Shown here piece after piece: positions 10,666 through 22,026 of a stretch of 64,000 bases of DNA. This stretch comes from Berberis thunbergii (taxonomy: Eukaryota; Streptophyta; Magnoliopsida; Ranunculales; Berberidaceae), in contig QNQO01000645.1 in the NCBI GenBank assembly GCA_003290165.1, positions 372,001 through 436,000 of the forward strand, written 5' to 3'. Every line of letters starts with the position of its first letter. Position 1 is the stretch's first letter. The notes below the pieces were generated by a model. That model saw only the letters and a program-made list of their open reading frames with translations. It ran no database searches and was not told where the DNA came from. The position numbers were made by a program, and so were the translations under genes.

Positions 10666-12475
10666 AATCAGACATATTGTGGACATTTTTTAGCACTTTT
10701 ACAATATTTATAGTCGTGGTACAAATAACTTATGTGCACCCCGTCCCTCCTATTTTTCCATTCAGTTTCTCCAATCCCTAACCATCTAACTGAGCTAAGA
10801 CTTGAGAGAAACCACAACAAACTATTTTGAAAAATGAAGGTTGGGCATGCTACAACATGGACTTTTCTTTTGATTTTTTGGGCATTGCTAGCATAAAATA
10901 CTATGTAACTGAAAGATTGAAGTATTTTGAAGGACAAACAAATGAATATTAATGCTAGTATAGTACAATTATCAATACGCAATACCCACATACATAACTC
11001 CATAGAATCGATGAAAATTAAAAGGAAAGGACCAACCCAATACCTTGACAATTTGGGCGCCCCAGACAGATTGAAAACGCAAACCTTTGGAAAGAATAGA
11101 TCGACCAAGTAAACCGGCATCGAGAAACAAGAGCTGCAAAGTGCAAAGAGAGGATAAGTGAGAAATAAAATCGGGCACAGAAGATGAAAACCACACACAA
11201 GAATATCCTTTGCTTTCCTCAAATGCAAAGCAAGGAATCAAGCGTCACAATAGATATCTTTTCATCATGTTTTAGGATTTCAATGATTTTAAACCCATCC
11301 ATTAACAAAAACAATACATGAAAAGTTGGTTAACAACAACACAGAAAATCGGATGTCAACCAATCATTTTTTATCAAATGTTCCATCAAATCAAATCTCC
11401 TCTAAAATGACCTTCAATTCGGCTAATGATCTCACCTTTCCATACTCAAACTACACAAACTCAAAACACGTGAAATGATGGAAGAAAAAAAACAATAAAA
11501 CAAATTTTGATATTCAAATATCCAATAGAAACACAAAATCAATACGATCTAACATAAATTGATCACTAGAACAGAGGAGATTGCTCGACTATCAATACGA
11601 TCTAACATAAGTAGGCTTCTTTAAGTTGGGTGTTTATTTTATCTACTTTTAATCAGCAACATAGGTTTTTAATGGATCAGAGATGCGCTTACTATTAAGT
11701 GCTTCACAGAAAAATGCTTAGTCAGTGTTTGTTCTGACTTCTGAGTGATGATCTAAAGCAAACTTAATTTTAAACATGGGTCATATGAAAGCGGACTATG
11801 TAAAGTGTCTTTTTTAGTAGTCAGAACGAAATGTCGTCAATTCTTCATCACATTTCGACAAGTACCCCCTATCATCAAGTGATTAAGGTCGGGGGAAAAA
11901 TAGTAACAATAAATTGAACATGTCAACCAATTGGTTATTTGAGATTATTCAGAGAAAAGATAAACTTACAATCTGAAGCAAAAAAACACAAAATTCAATA
12001 CAAGCCCAATTGAAAACTCAATCTCCCTTCTTCTGGTAAAATCACAAAGCACCCCTTACAATCTGAAAAAAAAAAAAAAACACACACACACACACACTCA
12101 CAAATTTAGAACTGGACTGAACGAGACCCAAATCAGAACTCCATCCTAACTACTCCTCCATCAACACCAATAAAAGGCATAAACTCATCATCAAAAGCAA
12201 AAATCCCTAAAAACAAAATCAGAAAAACCTAAAACACAAAAAATGATGTTCATCTAAACAAAAAAATAGATAAGGGACCAAAACAATCACATATCATAAC
12301 AAAGCAAACTAGATGGGAACCAAACAACCACCAACCTCACAGATTCAACAAACACAAATGACATCAAACACAAACAACCACCAATCTCATACTAAAAACC
12401 ATTAGAACAGAAGATGAAATCAACATTTGTACCTCAAAATTGCCTCTAGATGACTCGAAAACCACTGGAGAGAAA
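10666..12475. other. Unassigned AT-rich sequence
   Basis: No gene supported. A 186-codon minus ORF (10668-11228) has hydrophobic stretches but no recognisable domain. On the minus strand 11020-11140 reads LLFLDAGLLGRSILSKGLRF, which looks exon-like but is not assigned. A CA microsatellite lies at 12079-12098. Confidence 0.4.
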
Positions 12476-12545
12476 CTTGGTATTTCTTCGCCGATGGATA
12501 AACGCTAAATTTTGGTATTTCTTCGCCGATGGAAAGACGCTAAAA
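12476..12545. repeat. 35-bp tandem duplication
   Basis: The unit ttggtatttcttcgccgatg followed by ga-a-acgctaaa occurs at 12477 and again at 12512 with minor changes. No function evident. Confidence 0.7.
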
Positions 12546-13109
12546 TTTATTTGTTTTCTCTTTGTCTCTGAATATACAAACATTTTCTCAGTATTTAAAG
12601 AAACCCAAAAATCAACATCTCAATAAATTATTTAACAAACTCAAAAATGAAATGCAATGACAGAATCCAACTTACAGAGAGCTTCAATCTGGGATGGAAG
12701 TATACATAGATTCTTTAATCAGAAACCCTAATTTGTGCAAGATGAAGAAGAAAAAACAGTGAATAAGGAGTAGTGAGTAGCAGAGGCAGAGTCAAGTGGA
12801 GGCAAAGCGACGAAGTGACAGACATCGAGAGAGATCAGGTGATGCAACAGAGAGCGAGAGAAACCAGGTGACGGTGAGAGGAGAAGTGATGGCGAGAGAG
12901 ATCAGGCAAGGTGAAGTAACGGTGAAAGGAGAGGCGAGGTGCGAGAGTCGCATTTGTGAGGGAGAGTTGCGTTGTGTTTGTGAGGGAAAGTTGCGTTTGA
13001 GGGAGGAGATGAAAGCGTGGGTCAAAATCGCGCGGTATAATATTTTTGATCTCCCGCTCACTGTTTTCCTTAGGTGCATGTGCTATTAATAAGCACTTTT
13101 GTTGTAGTG
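12546..13109. mobile_element. Terminal part of a non-autonomous CACTA-type element
   Basis: The sequence ends tttgttgtagtg at 13109, i.e. CACTACAACAAAAG on the minus strand, a very common plant CACTA end. Just inside is ttaataagcac/gtgctattaa, also resembling the subterminal text of the CACTA end at 4617. Between 12780 and 13030 the sequence is GA-rich with overlapping ORFs on both strands but no domain. The other end was not found. Confidence 0.45.
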
Positions 13110-14330
13110 AGGAAAGCCAACACGCACACAGGGCACGCCACCTTACCGAGTTAGGCGTTGCATAACTCAACCACTTGCCAAGATTGAATCTTATATGACA
13201 GAGAGTGTTCCAAGTCTTGCATTGATTTCTCCCCCGTCTGTCTAGGATGTTGGGGTAGGGTTCCTATTAGATGGGCATGGGACAATGAACCTAAACTTAG
13301 ATCCAACCCTTGAGGACAAACATCCTCGAGCTTCTCGGCTTTGACGACCAAATTGGCCTTAGCTATGGCTGCTTTCCCAACTCACTTGAAATCGAACGTG
13401 TATCAGTGTTGCTTCGAGTAATGGCAGTAGTTTTGGAGGTTTCTAGCGAGGCTAGAGAAGATGAAGTGAGGAGAGTGGGGTGGGAAGGCGTTGGTGGCGG
13501 GAAAGGGTTTCTGTGGTCGGTAGTGATGGAGTGCAATCAAGGGGAGGCGGGGAGAAAAGGATGAGAATATGATGACAATTTCAAATTTTGGACTAGGGTA
13601 AAATGGGAAACATAAATTAGAGTCGATGACCCGAGTACTGTTCAGTCGTGCCTTCTGTAGTTGTAACTGTAAAGATGTCGATGAAGCTAGGGTTCTAGAT
13701 TAGGTAGTTTCTTTGTTGGTTTGTGGTTGGTGTCTATGCAAACCTTACAAATCACATGTGATTTCATTGACCCTCTTTTGAAAATGGTAGAATTAAGCAC
13801 TAAATTCCAAAATTCAAATTTTAAATAAATTTTGAAGCTTAAAAATACGAACATGTCTAGAGAGCCAGGCCCGCACCAAGGCATGCACAATACCCCCTAT
13901 TCAACACAATCACACATACAGGGCATTGCCCTGGCGCTAGGGGCCTGGCTCATTAGTTTTTTGGTAAAAATACACATTAAAATTTTGGGTCTGACCACAT
14001 AATGGGATAGGTATTGTCATCCAAAGACCTTAATCCTAAAAAGGAAGCAATGCAACTTATGAATCTTCACATGGTCTAGTTTTAAATCTTATTAAGTAAA
14101 ATAAATTTATTTCATGCTAGAGTGATTCAATAAATAAATAATCTATTACTTTAGTATCTAAAACATCACCAACGACCTTTTCATATAAAATGATAATTTC
14201 AACCTTACGTTTTTTTGTCTAGAAGATCAATATGGATGGCTTCATATCATACCTTAAGAAAGAAGATTTTTAATTATACAACCGCATTTTGCGCTGGTGA
14301 TTCATGAAAAACAAAACAATTACTTTTTAA
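13110..14330. other. Repeat-derived spacer
   Basis: No gene recognised. The text cccttgaggacaaa at 13308-13321 resembles the region before a Ty3/gypsy 3' LTR, so this may be an old LTR remnant. Inverted gagccaggccc (13862) and gggcctggctc (13951) could delimit a 90-bp element, but no target duplication is visible. Confidence 0.35.
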
Positions 14331-14627
14331 CACTATACCAAATTGGCATTTTTGTAACAATCTAAAAAACAGTAACACTTTTGAGCTATAACAATTTTAC
14401 ACATTTTCACAAACAAAGTGATTCAATAATTGTATCACCACAAATAGTATGGGCTTACAAGTGATGTTATTCATGGTGATCTAATTTATTGTATCATTTT
14501 TTTTTGTAGCTATTTTTCATTTTGTTGACTAAATTTAGTTTTGACTTTAAATTGTTTGGTGGATTGTAATAGCTCAAAAGTGTTACTATTTTTTAAGTTA
14601 TTACAAATATGCCAATTTGGTGTAGTG
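14331..14627. mobile_element. CACTA-type MITE, copy 1
   Basis: A 297-bp element starts CACTATACCAAATTGGCATT and ends gccaatttggtgtagtg, with a 3-bp target duplication TAA on both sides. The arms pair over most of their length (for example cacttttgagctataacaa against ttgtaatagctcaaaagtg). It has no coding capacity. It is clearly related, over its full length, to the element at 35826-36133. Confidence 0.88.
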
Positions 14628-15588
14628 TAATCAAGCATATATCTCCCATATTCAACTATTATATTGTTTGACACATTACATGATATAAACATTTTTTTTC
14701 AAATAAGACTTTTGCAACAATTTTCATGGCATTTCCTTTCCTTAAGAGTCACTTTTAATACATAGTTTATATCAAAATCAAATGTGATGAAGAAGGTAAC
14801 ACAAAGCAACATTTGATTCTACCTGAATACTAAAAGGATTTAGGAAAACTGAGTCAAGATATACCTCCACATACTAAATAACATTCACTTATATTATCGA
14901 GATACTTCATCAATATATGTTGAAATCTTGTCGACAAATTATCAGCCTATACCTACTATGTATATTGTAGTATTTGATAAAATGTCTGAATATACACATG
15001 TACTATACATACATACACCCTATCTAGACCTCTACTGAAGGGTTAACAAAAAACAAGTGGGCAATGGGGAATGGGGGATGGGATTGTGACATGCACCAAT
15101 GTCATTGTGTAGGACAAGAAGAATGTGAACATCTAAAATTCTGAGAGGCCAGGTGAAAGAGATATAAGCTAGCTAGCTGTTTGATGCTTGCATGTGCTGT
15201 AACTACAAAGAATGTGAGTATTACGAGGTATAAAACTGTGACCATTAAAGCTCAGCCAAAGAAACAAACTAAAACAAAACGCTATTACAAAACAGAAATT
15301 AAATGTTTGATAGTGAGGATTATCATATATAAGGAAAACTAGTTTGTCAGTCTATCTATTCTCGATTCGTCGTCGTCGAGATGGAATCAATTCACGGGTT
15401 GTTTTTTGTGTGTTTTTAGAAGAAGAAGAAGAAGACGACGGCCTTCTTGGATTCTTTATAAGGAGTACATGGAGGGATAAATGACCAGAAGACACCGACA
15501 ACTCATTGATCGTGATATTACCAGCCTGTACATATATTGCACACCAATACAGATTTGTTCATTAGTATTGTAATGTCATTCGTGACAT
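14628..15588. other. Spacer
   Basis: No gene recognised. A GAAGAAGAAGAAGAAGACGACG run lies at about 15420-15440, with a matching inverse tcgtcgtcg at 15369-15377. Confidence 0.4.
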
Positions 15589-15990
15589 TGATGCAGGAGA
15601 GTTTTTAAGGTTTTTAATTTGGATTTTTAGGGTTTCTAATTTGCTCTTAAAGTTATTTGCTAAATAACTTATTCGTAATCTTTCAATTTAATTAGGAGTC
15701 TTTTTAGTTTCCTTTTAGGATTAGGCTTTACTTTTTTTTAGGAATAGACTGCTTGTTCTTTTAGTATTTGATTCTACTTTTTCTTTTAGGAATATGCTAC
15801 TTATTATTCAAGTTATTTGAGTACTATAAATAGAGTTCTTCCTCAATATTTTAAGAGACTTTTGATTTTGATAATTTTGAATTGAACATTAGAATATTTC
15901 TCTGTGTTTTGGGCAATTCTCTTGTGTTCTTTCCTGTGAATTATCTGTTAGAACTAGCCTGCAAGATAATCAGTATTATGCCCGGTGTTA
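15589..15990 (+). repeat. 5' LTR of the coatomer-carrying retrotransposon
   Basis: 402 bp, ending just before the primer site at 15992-16004. A TATA-like ctataaatagagttctt lies at 15825-15841, so transcription would start about 130 bases before the LTR end. It differs from its partner by scattered substitutions and a short duplication of gggtttctaatttg in the right copy. Confidence 0.9.
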
Positions 15991-16041
15991 GTTGGTATCA
16001 GAACGTCAGCATCTTCTTAGGATGAGATTTCATCAGTTTCT

Positions 16042-16810
16042 ATGGCTGGTGGTCGTGGCCGTGGTCGTCGCGGGCAGGCTCTGAACGAGGAAGCCCCAAA
16101 TTGTGATCGTAACATTAAGGATGTGATGATTAAGGATTTACAGAGACAAGTTGTAGAGTTAACCCAGCGTCTAACAGCGCGGGATTTCAGTGATCGTGAG
16201 ATGGAAGATCACGATTCTGATTCCAGTTTCAAAAACCCGTATCACCATCGTGCTCGAATCTGGGAGCGCCGTGGTCGGGAGGATCGTCATGGAAATCTCG
16301 GTTTCGAAGTGGATCTACAAGCCGAAGGATTTGTGGATTGGTTGAATGAAGTAGAGCATATTTTTAGTATAAGGAAGTCCCAGATCATGTCAAGGTGAAA
16401 TTGGTTTCCAAAAAACTCAAAGGCAGAGCATCTGCATGGTGGGAACAGTTGAAGCGAGCACGAGACAGGCGAGGCAAGGCCAAGATCATTGATTGGGAGA
16501 AGATGAAGTGTCACTTTCTTCCTTTCGGCTACACTCAACCCTTATTTCAACGACTTCACTCGTTGAGGATCGTTTCTGAAGCCTACCACAGTGCACTTGC
16601 TGTAGTAAAACAGCAGAATTTGAGGCCAATGATCAGAAGTAATCAAAGACGTCAGGCAGTTCGCCCTCAAGAATTTTGTCCTTCCTAGCAGCCACCACAA
16701 GGTAATTCTAACTCAAATATTAGATGTTTTAGATGTGGTGAACAGAGACATAGAGCGACTGAGTGCAGGAAGCCTGCTATTCAGAAGGGTAACAATCTCC
16801 CGATTGAGGA
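16042..16810 (+). pseudogene. Ty3/gypsy gag, internally deleted
   Basis: Starts MAGGRGRGRRG; a coiled, charged region follows, then the retrotransposon gag core with EGFVDWLNEVEHIF and, after a frameshift near 16385, KLVSKKLKGRASAWWEQLKR and WEKMKCHFLP. The core is shortened: QRLHSLR is followed almost at once by SEAYHSALAVVKQQN, skipping about 50 residues of the usual domain. A stop lies at 16686-16688, and a CCHC zinc knuckle CFRCGEQRHRAAEC follows in frame (about 16728-16770). Gag forms the cytoplasmic virus-like particle and the knuckle binds RNA. Confidence 0.85.
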
Positions 16811-16869
16811 AGACATGGTAAACAAAACTGAAGAGCTTGGAGAGCCTATGTATGACACTGATGAAGAGT

Positions 16870-17579
16870 TGGATATTGTTGATGCAGATGGTTTGCAGAA
16901 TGGGGATGTTGGAGTTGCTATTGAAGACGGTGAAGTGCACGAAGAAACTGATGGAGAAGGAGGTTGGGACCTTGAGGACTTGGAGCTGCCACCAGAAGTT
17001 GATACACCAAGGGCTACTACGAATACCCGCTCTTTAGTATTTGTCACCCCGACTCAAGGCATGCCTGTAAGCTAGATCTGGATCCAAAAATCAGCTCTTG
17101 CTGCAGAGCATGTAGCAGCTGGTAATTTTGATATAGCGATGCGGCTGCTGAACCGACAACTGGGTTTAACGAACTTGGCACCTTTGAAGCCCATGCTTCT
17201 TGATCTGCACAATGGAAGTCATTCATACATTCGCGCGTTTTCCCCTTGTCCAATGATTTCATTTTCAGTGGAGAGCGGGTGGCGTGCGACGGCGAGCCCG
17301 AATGTGAGGGGGCCACTTGTACTTATGTACATCTTCTCCCAGCTGGAAGACAGACTGGAGGCTGGTTACAGAGCCACTACTAATGGATATTTCATGGAGG
17401 CTATACGCCTATTTCCAAGTATTTTGCACACTATACCACTTATTGTTGTTGAGACGAGGAGGGAGGTTGATGAAGTCAAGGAATTGATTATTATAGTAAA
17501 GGAGTATGTGCTAGGTTTACAGATGGAGCTCAAGAGAAGGGAAATGAAAGAAAATCTAGTACGCCCACAAGAGCTAGCA
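16870..17579 (+). pseudogene. Captured coatomer subunit alpha (alpha-COP) coding fragment
   Basis: About 237 codons in one frame match the end of the linker and the start of the C-terminal COPI domain of plant alpha-COP, the scaffold subunit of COPI vesicle coats (Golgi-to-ER transport). Recognisable blocks: GGWDLEDLELPPE, VFVTPTQGMPVS, AMRLLNRQLG, SPNVRG, ETRREVDEVKELIII, KEYVLGLQMELKRREMK. No intron interrupts it. One nonsense change (TAG at 17073-17075, where a Gln codon is expected) is the only break. The upstream junction lies near 16870, after gag-like acidic text; the downstream junction lies near 17579, where EFSDLVPQDLPSGLP, the pre-RT linker of gypsy pol, begins in the same frame. 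Both junctions are in frame, so a gag-coatomer-pol fusion was once possible. Confidence 0.9.
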
Positions 17580-17686
17580 GAGTTTTCTGACCTGGTGCCA
17601 CAGGATCTTCCTTCTGGGTTGCCGCAAGAGGATTCCGGTGAAGCTGTTGTGAAATCGATGACGAGTTCTTTCCAACCCGGGGCGAC
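17580..17686 (+). pseudogene. Remnant of gypsy pol linker
   Basis: Reads EFSDLVPQDLPSGLP in frame with the coatomer segment; this motif precedes reverse transcriptase in plant Ty3/gypsy polyproteins. It is followed by about 25 unassigned codons and then the 3' LTR, so the whole enzymatic region has been deleted. The ORF reads on into the LTR and stops near 17741. Confidence 0.65.
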
Positions 17687-18102
17687 TGATGCAGGAGGGT
17701 TTCTAATTTGGGTTTCTAGGGTTTGTAATTTGGGTTTCTAGGGTTCCTAATTTGCTTTCAAAGTTATTTACTAAATAACTTATTTGTAATCTTTCAATTT
17801 AATTAGGAGTCTTTTTAGTTTCCTTTTAGGATTAGGCTTTACTTTTTCTTTTAGAAATAGATTGTTTGTTATTTTAGTATTTGATTCAATTTTTTCTTTA
17901 AGGAATTGGCTACTTATTATTCAAGTTATTTGGGCACTATAAATAGAGTTCTTCCTCAATATTGTAAGAGATTTTTTATTTTGATAATTTGAATTGAACA
18001 TTAGAGTATTTTTCTGTGTTTTGGGCAATTTTCTTATGTTCTTCCCTGTGAATTATCTGTTAGAACTAGCCTGCAGGATAATCACTATTCTTCCCGGTGT
18101 CA
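17687..18102 (+). repeat. 3' LTR of the coatomer-carrying retrotransposon
   Basis: 416 bp, same start and end words as the left LTR, with TATA-like ctataaatagagttctt at 17937-17953. Flanked on the right by the target duplication GACAT. Confidence 0.9.
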
Positions 18103-18569
18103 GACATCTACTAGGCCAGCTTGATTACAAGTTTTTGTGGGATCCAAGCCCGGGGCAGCCTTGAGTACATGTGTTGAACCACTCGTATTTGAGCTCAACG
18201 AACACTATCCATCCCGGTGCTTCAAATTTTGGGTTCTTCGGATTATCAATTTTGTATGTTAGTTTTAAATTTTATTTTGATAATGAATGCTAGTTTAGTT
18301 GTGATGGCTCAATTCCTATCCCAAGCATTTTATCTTTACTTTCTTTTCTTCGCGGGTTTAGATCCACATATGAGCATCTTTGTTGCATTTACACCGTCTC
18401 CAAGACAATTTTTGTTTGCAATATAGACTCCACTTGGTACACTGTAAAATAATGCATTTTTTAAATTGATTCGGATGCATTAGTATGCATTGCATTAGTT
18501 TGCTTTGCATTACTTTACGGGCTCTTGGTAGTAACTAAGGAAAATCAATACAAAGTAGACAAGTGAGTG

Positions 18570-19215
18570 TGCATGGGTGGTGTTGATGATGGTAGTAGTT
18601 GTAATTGTGGCATGGTTATGGTGGCGGTGATTATGGTTGCGAATTTGGGCAATGATGGTGGTGGTGTGGCAATGGTAGTGGTTGTTAAAATGGTGGTGGT
18701 AGTGGTGGTGGTGGTGTTGGCAATGATCATGGTGGTTATGGTGGTGGTGATGGTGATTGTTTCAGTGGCTATGGTGGTTGCGGAGGTGATAGTAGTAAAG
18801 GTGGTAGCTACATATTGAAGAGTTATTGTCTTTTTGTGGTTATGTCATGATAGTTGTGGTGGTAGTAGCGGTGGTGGCAGCAACAACAGTTATGGTGGCA
18901 CTAGTGAAGTTGGTGGTGGTTGTGATTATCCTATGGTAATGGTGATCATGGAGGCGGCACTAATTGTGGCTATGGTGGCATGGTAGTAACATCGATAGTG
19001 GTGGTGGTGTGCGACAGCGATAGTTACAGTGGTAATAGTTAAGTGGTGTTGGTTGTTGGGATTATCTTATGGTGGTAGTGATGGTAAAGGTGGCGGCAAT
19101 GGTGGTAGTTGGAATGACGGCGGTGGTAGGGGCATGGTGGTGTTGGTGGTTGTGATGGTTTTAGCATGGTGATCATGGTGGTGGCGACGGTAGTAGTTGT
19201 GAAGGTGGTGGTGGT
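18570..19215 (+). repeat. GTG-rich (GGTGGT) low-complexity array
   Basis: About 650 bases dominated by GGTGGT, ATGGTG and GTAGTG triplets, strongly strand-asymmetric (G and T on the plus strand). In some frames it reads Gly/Ser/Tyr-rich (for example GGGSNNSYGG), so it could be the remains of a glycine-rich protein gene, but no frame stays open and no start or RNA-binding domain is seen. Simple-repeat expansion is the simpler view. Confidence 0.7.
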
Positions 19216-19399
19216 TAGGGTGTTTATGAAGGAGTTGGAAGTGCTCGAGGAGATGATGAGAGTATTGCAAAATAATGCGAAAGATTTTGTCCAGCAAAGT
19301 TTTGCACAGTTTTATAACTAGGGCATGTTGAGGTCTTGGATTCAAATTTCAATAATTGTTTTCCATAAAGTCAACCAAACACTCAAATTTATGTAACCG

Positions 19400-21646
19400 T
19401 CGCAACTGGCCAATTTTAATCATGGCTTGATATTTTCAAACAAAAGCCCATGTACTACTATAATATTGAAAGGCCCAACTGGCCAAAATCTATAAAAGAA
19501 CATGGTCACGGGTTTTCCGCAAATTTGAGTCCTTCTCAAAATTGTGAAGAATGTATTGTTGACAAACAACATCGAGTCATTTTCCTAAAGGAAATCATGG
19601 AAAGCAAGAAGGTGTTGGAGCGAGTTCATCTGATACATGCGGGCTTATCAATCCGGCATCGAATGGTCGTAAACGTTATTTTATAAAGTTCATTGATGAT
19701 TACAGTCGGAAAACTTGGGTTTCTTTTTTGTAGGGGAAGTTTGAAATATTTTTATCTTTCAAAAAATTCAAGATGTTGGTCGAAAAACAAACCGATAGGT
19801 TTATAAAGATTCTTCATAGTGATCGTGAAGAATACAACTCACAAGAATTTGTAAATTTTTGTGAGGAACATGGAATCGAAAAGCAACTTACAACAACTTA
19901 TACACCGCAATAGAATGGCGTTTCTGAGAGGAAGAACTGTACAATCATTAATATGGTGCGGACAATTTTGGCAAGAAGCGGCATCCCAAGAAGTTTTTGC
20001 CCTGAAGCAGTTAATTGGAACATTCATTTATTTAACAGAAGCTCCACACTTGATGTTCTAAACATGACGCTTGAAGAAGCTTGAAATGTACGTAGACCAA
20101 ATGTTGACCACTTCATAATCTTTGGTTGCATTTCTTATGCTCACATATCAAATCAAAAAAAGAAGAAAGCTTGATGACAAATGTGATAAATGCATTTTCT
20201 TAGTAATAGTGTGAAGTCAAAAGCATACAAATTGTACAATCCTATCACCAAGAAATTTTTTAGTAACTGTGATGTGATCTTTGACTAAGAAAGTTTCTGG
20301 ATATGGGATGAACACAATGCCTAACAACAAATAGAAGTTGGTTTTGATGGAGAAAATGAAGATAAAAGACAACAACCTTTGGAAAATGTCCAACCTATGG
20401 AGAATGAGCAACGACCAAACAATCAAAGCAATCTAACAGTTGAAGTTAATGACGAGCAACGAACTCGACGAGTTAGAAGAAGACCTGCATGGATAAAGGA
20501 TTATGAGGTACAAGATTTGACAACAACAAATAACCACTTACTCATTTTGCTATAATTTTAGACTATGATCTTGTAGCTTTCGAGGAAGTTGTAAAAGAAT
20601 CAAGGTGGCAAATGCCTAGGGATGTTGAAATTGATGCCACTGAAATAAACAAAATTTTGGAGTTGACGGAGATTCCAAAAGGCCAAAAGACCATAGGTGT
20701 AAAGTTGGTCTACAAGTTAAAAAGTAAAGGATAATGGTGATGTTGACAAATTCAAGGCGCGGTTAGTTGTTAAAGAATATAAACAAGGGTTCGACATCGA
20801 TTACAAAGAAGTTTTTGCTCCAGTTGCAAGGCATGATACAATCAGATTGGTGCTATACAAAACTTATGGCCTATCTTCCACTTCGACATGAAGTTGACAT
20901 TTTTACATGGCGACTTAGAAGAACATGTATTTATTGATCAACCTCTTGGTTATGTGAAGTTTGGAGATGAACATAAGGTGTATAAATTTAGAAAAAAAAA
21001 AAAGGCACTATATGGAGTAAAACAAGCTCCAATAGCTTGGCATAATCGTATAAATGCCTATTTTTCTAAGGAGGGTTTTTAAAAATGTCCATATGAGAAT
21101 CCACTTTTTACAAAAATTGGAGGAGGAAAGATGCTTATTGTCTGCTTGTATGTGGATGATTTGATTTATACTGGTAATGATAGTGCCATGTTTGAAAATT
21201 TTAAGCAGTCCATGATGCTTGAATTTGATATGTCTCATCTTGGAATGATGCAATATTTTATTGGCATAGAAGTGGTGCAAACTCCTGCTGGTATTTTTAT
21301 TTCTCAAAATAAATATGCTCGAGAAATTTTAGACAGGTTTCAGATGCATAATTGCAACTATGTTAGCACACCAAGTTTGGTTTGAAGTTAACAAAAGATG
21401 CTGACGAGAAAAAGATTGACAAGACTCTTTACAAGAAAATTGTGAAGTTTGATGTACTTGACTACAACAAGACGTGATATTATGCATGTTGTAAGCCTTA
21501 TTAGTAGGTATATGGAATGCCCAAGGGAGATACATCTTCTTGCTACCAAGAGGATCCTTCGATACTTGCAAGATACAATTGATAATGAGTTGTTCTACAA
21601 GAAGGGAGAAAATTTGGACTTGATGGGCTTCACTGTTAATGATTAT
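19400..21646 (+). pseudogene. Ty1/copia pol, left part (integrase and reverse transcriptase), decayed
   Basis: Plus-strand pieces in several frames: the pre-integrase Cys block NCEECIV (19540), the integrase core with FIDDYSRKTWVSFL, LHSDREEYNSQEF and NGVSERKN (19690-19930), the pre-RT text VRRRPAWIKDYE (20470), and RT with FKARLVVKEYKQGFDIDYKE (about 20750), the catalytic YVDDLIYTGND (21148-21180) and GIEVVQTPAGIFISQ. Integrase before RT is the copia order. Many stops and frameshifts. It halts in GFTVNDY at 21646, in the RNase H region, where a younger element is inserted; it resumes at 33793. Confidence 0.92.
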
Positions 21647-22026
21647 TGATGGAAATTTTATTAACCTAAATTAATAAGTTAATAAAGCCTACTTGTAATA
21701 TTTCAAGTGCACGACTGTCTAACTAGTAGACAGCAGCAAATACGGGTCGATCCCACGAGGATTGACGAGACAGTCTAATTCTAAGACTTATTTAAACTAA
21801 TTTAGAGTTGGGGGTTGCAACAAATGGAAATTACTAAATTAAGAAAACTAAATTGACAACTAAAATTAAACTGGTAAGATGATAAGTGAGTAGATCGAGA
21901 CATCGAATCCACCACGGGTTCTTCGAGATTCGTGTAAACTAAATTATTGTTTTCAAGAATCAACACGACTAATCTAAATATTATTCTACATTTGCAATTG
22001 ATTTCAGTAAAGGCCTAAACCCCTAG

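Larger units (their letters stand above)
15589..18102 (+). mobile_element. Complete 2.5-kb LTR retrotransposon carrying a captured host gene
   Basis: Two direct repeats begin TGATGCAGGAG (15589 and 17687) and end at 15990 and 18102 (cccggtgtta/cccggtgtca), with a 5-bp target duplication GACAT at 15584-15588 and 18103-18107. A primer site ttggtatcagaac (tRNA-Met type) follows the left LTR. Inside are a shortened Ty3/gypsy gag, a zinc knuckle, coatomer-alpha coding sequence and a few codons of the linker preceding reverse transcriptase; protease, RT, RNase H and integrase are absent. The element is therefore non-autonomous and needed another element's enzymes. Confidence 0.92.

Noticed and set aside
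10668..11228. 186-codon minus-strand ORF with hydrophobic stretches
   Set aside because: No domain, no conserved motif, overlaps other ORFs, and lies between an NLR fragment and a CACTA-type end; length alone is not enough.
13862..13951. 90-bp inverted-repeat element (gagccaggccc/gggcctggctc)
   Set aside because: Only about 11 bases pair and the flanks show no target duplication, so chance or a decayed end cannot be excluded.
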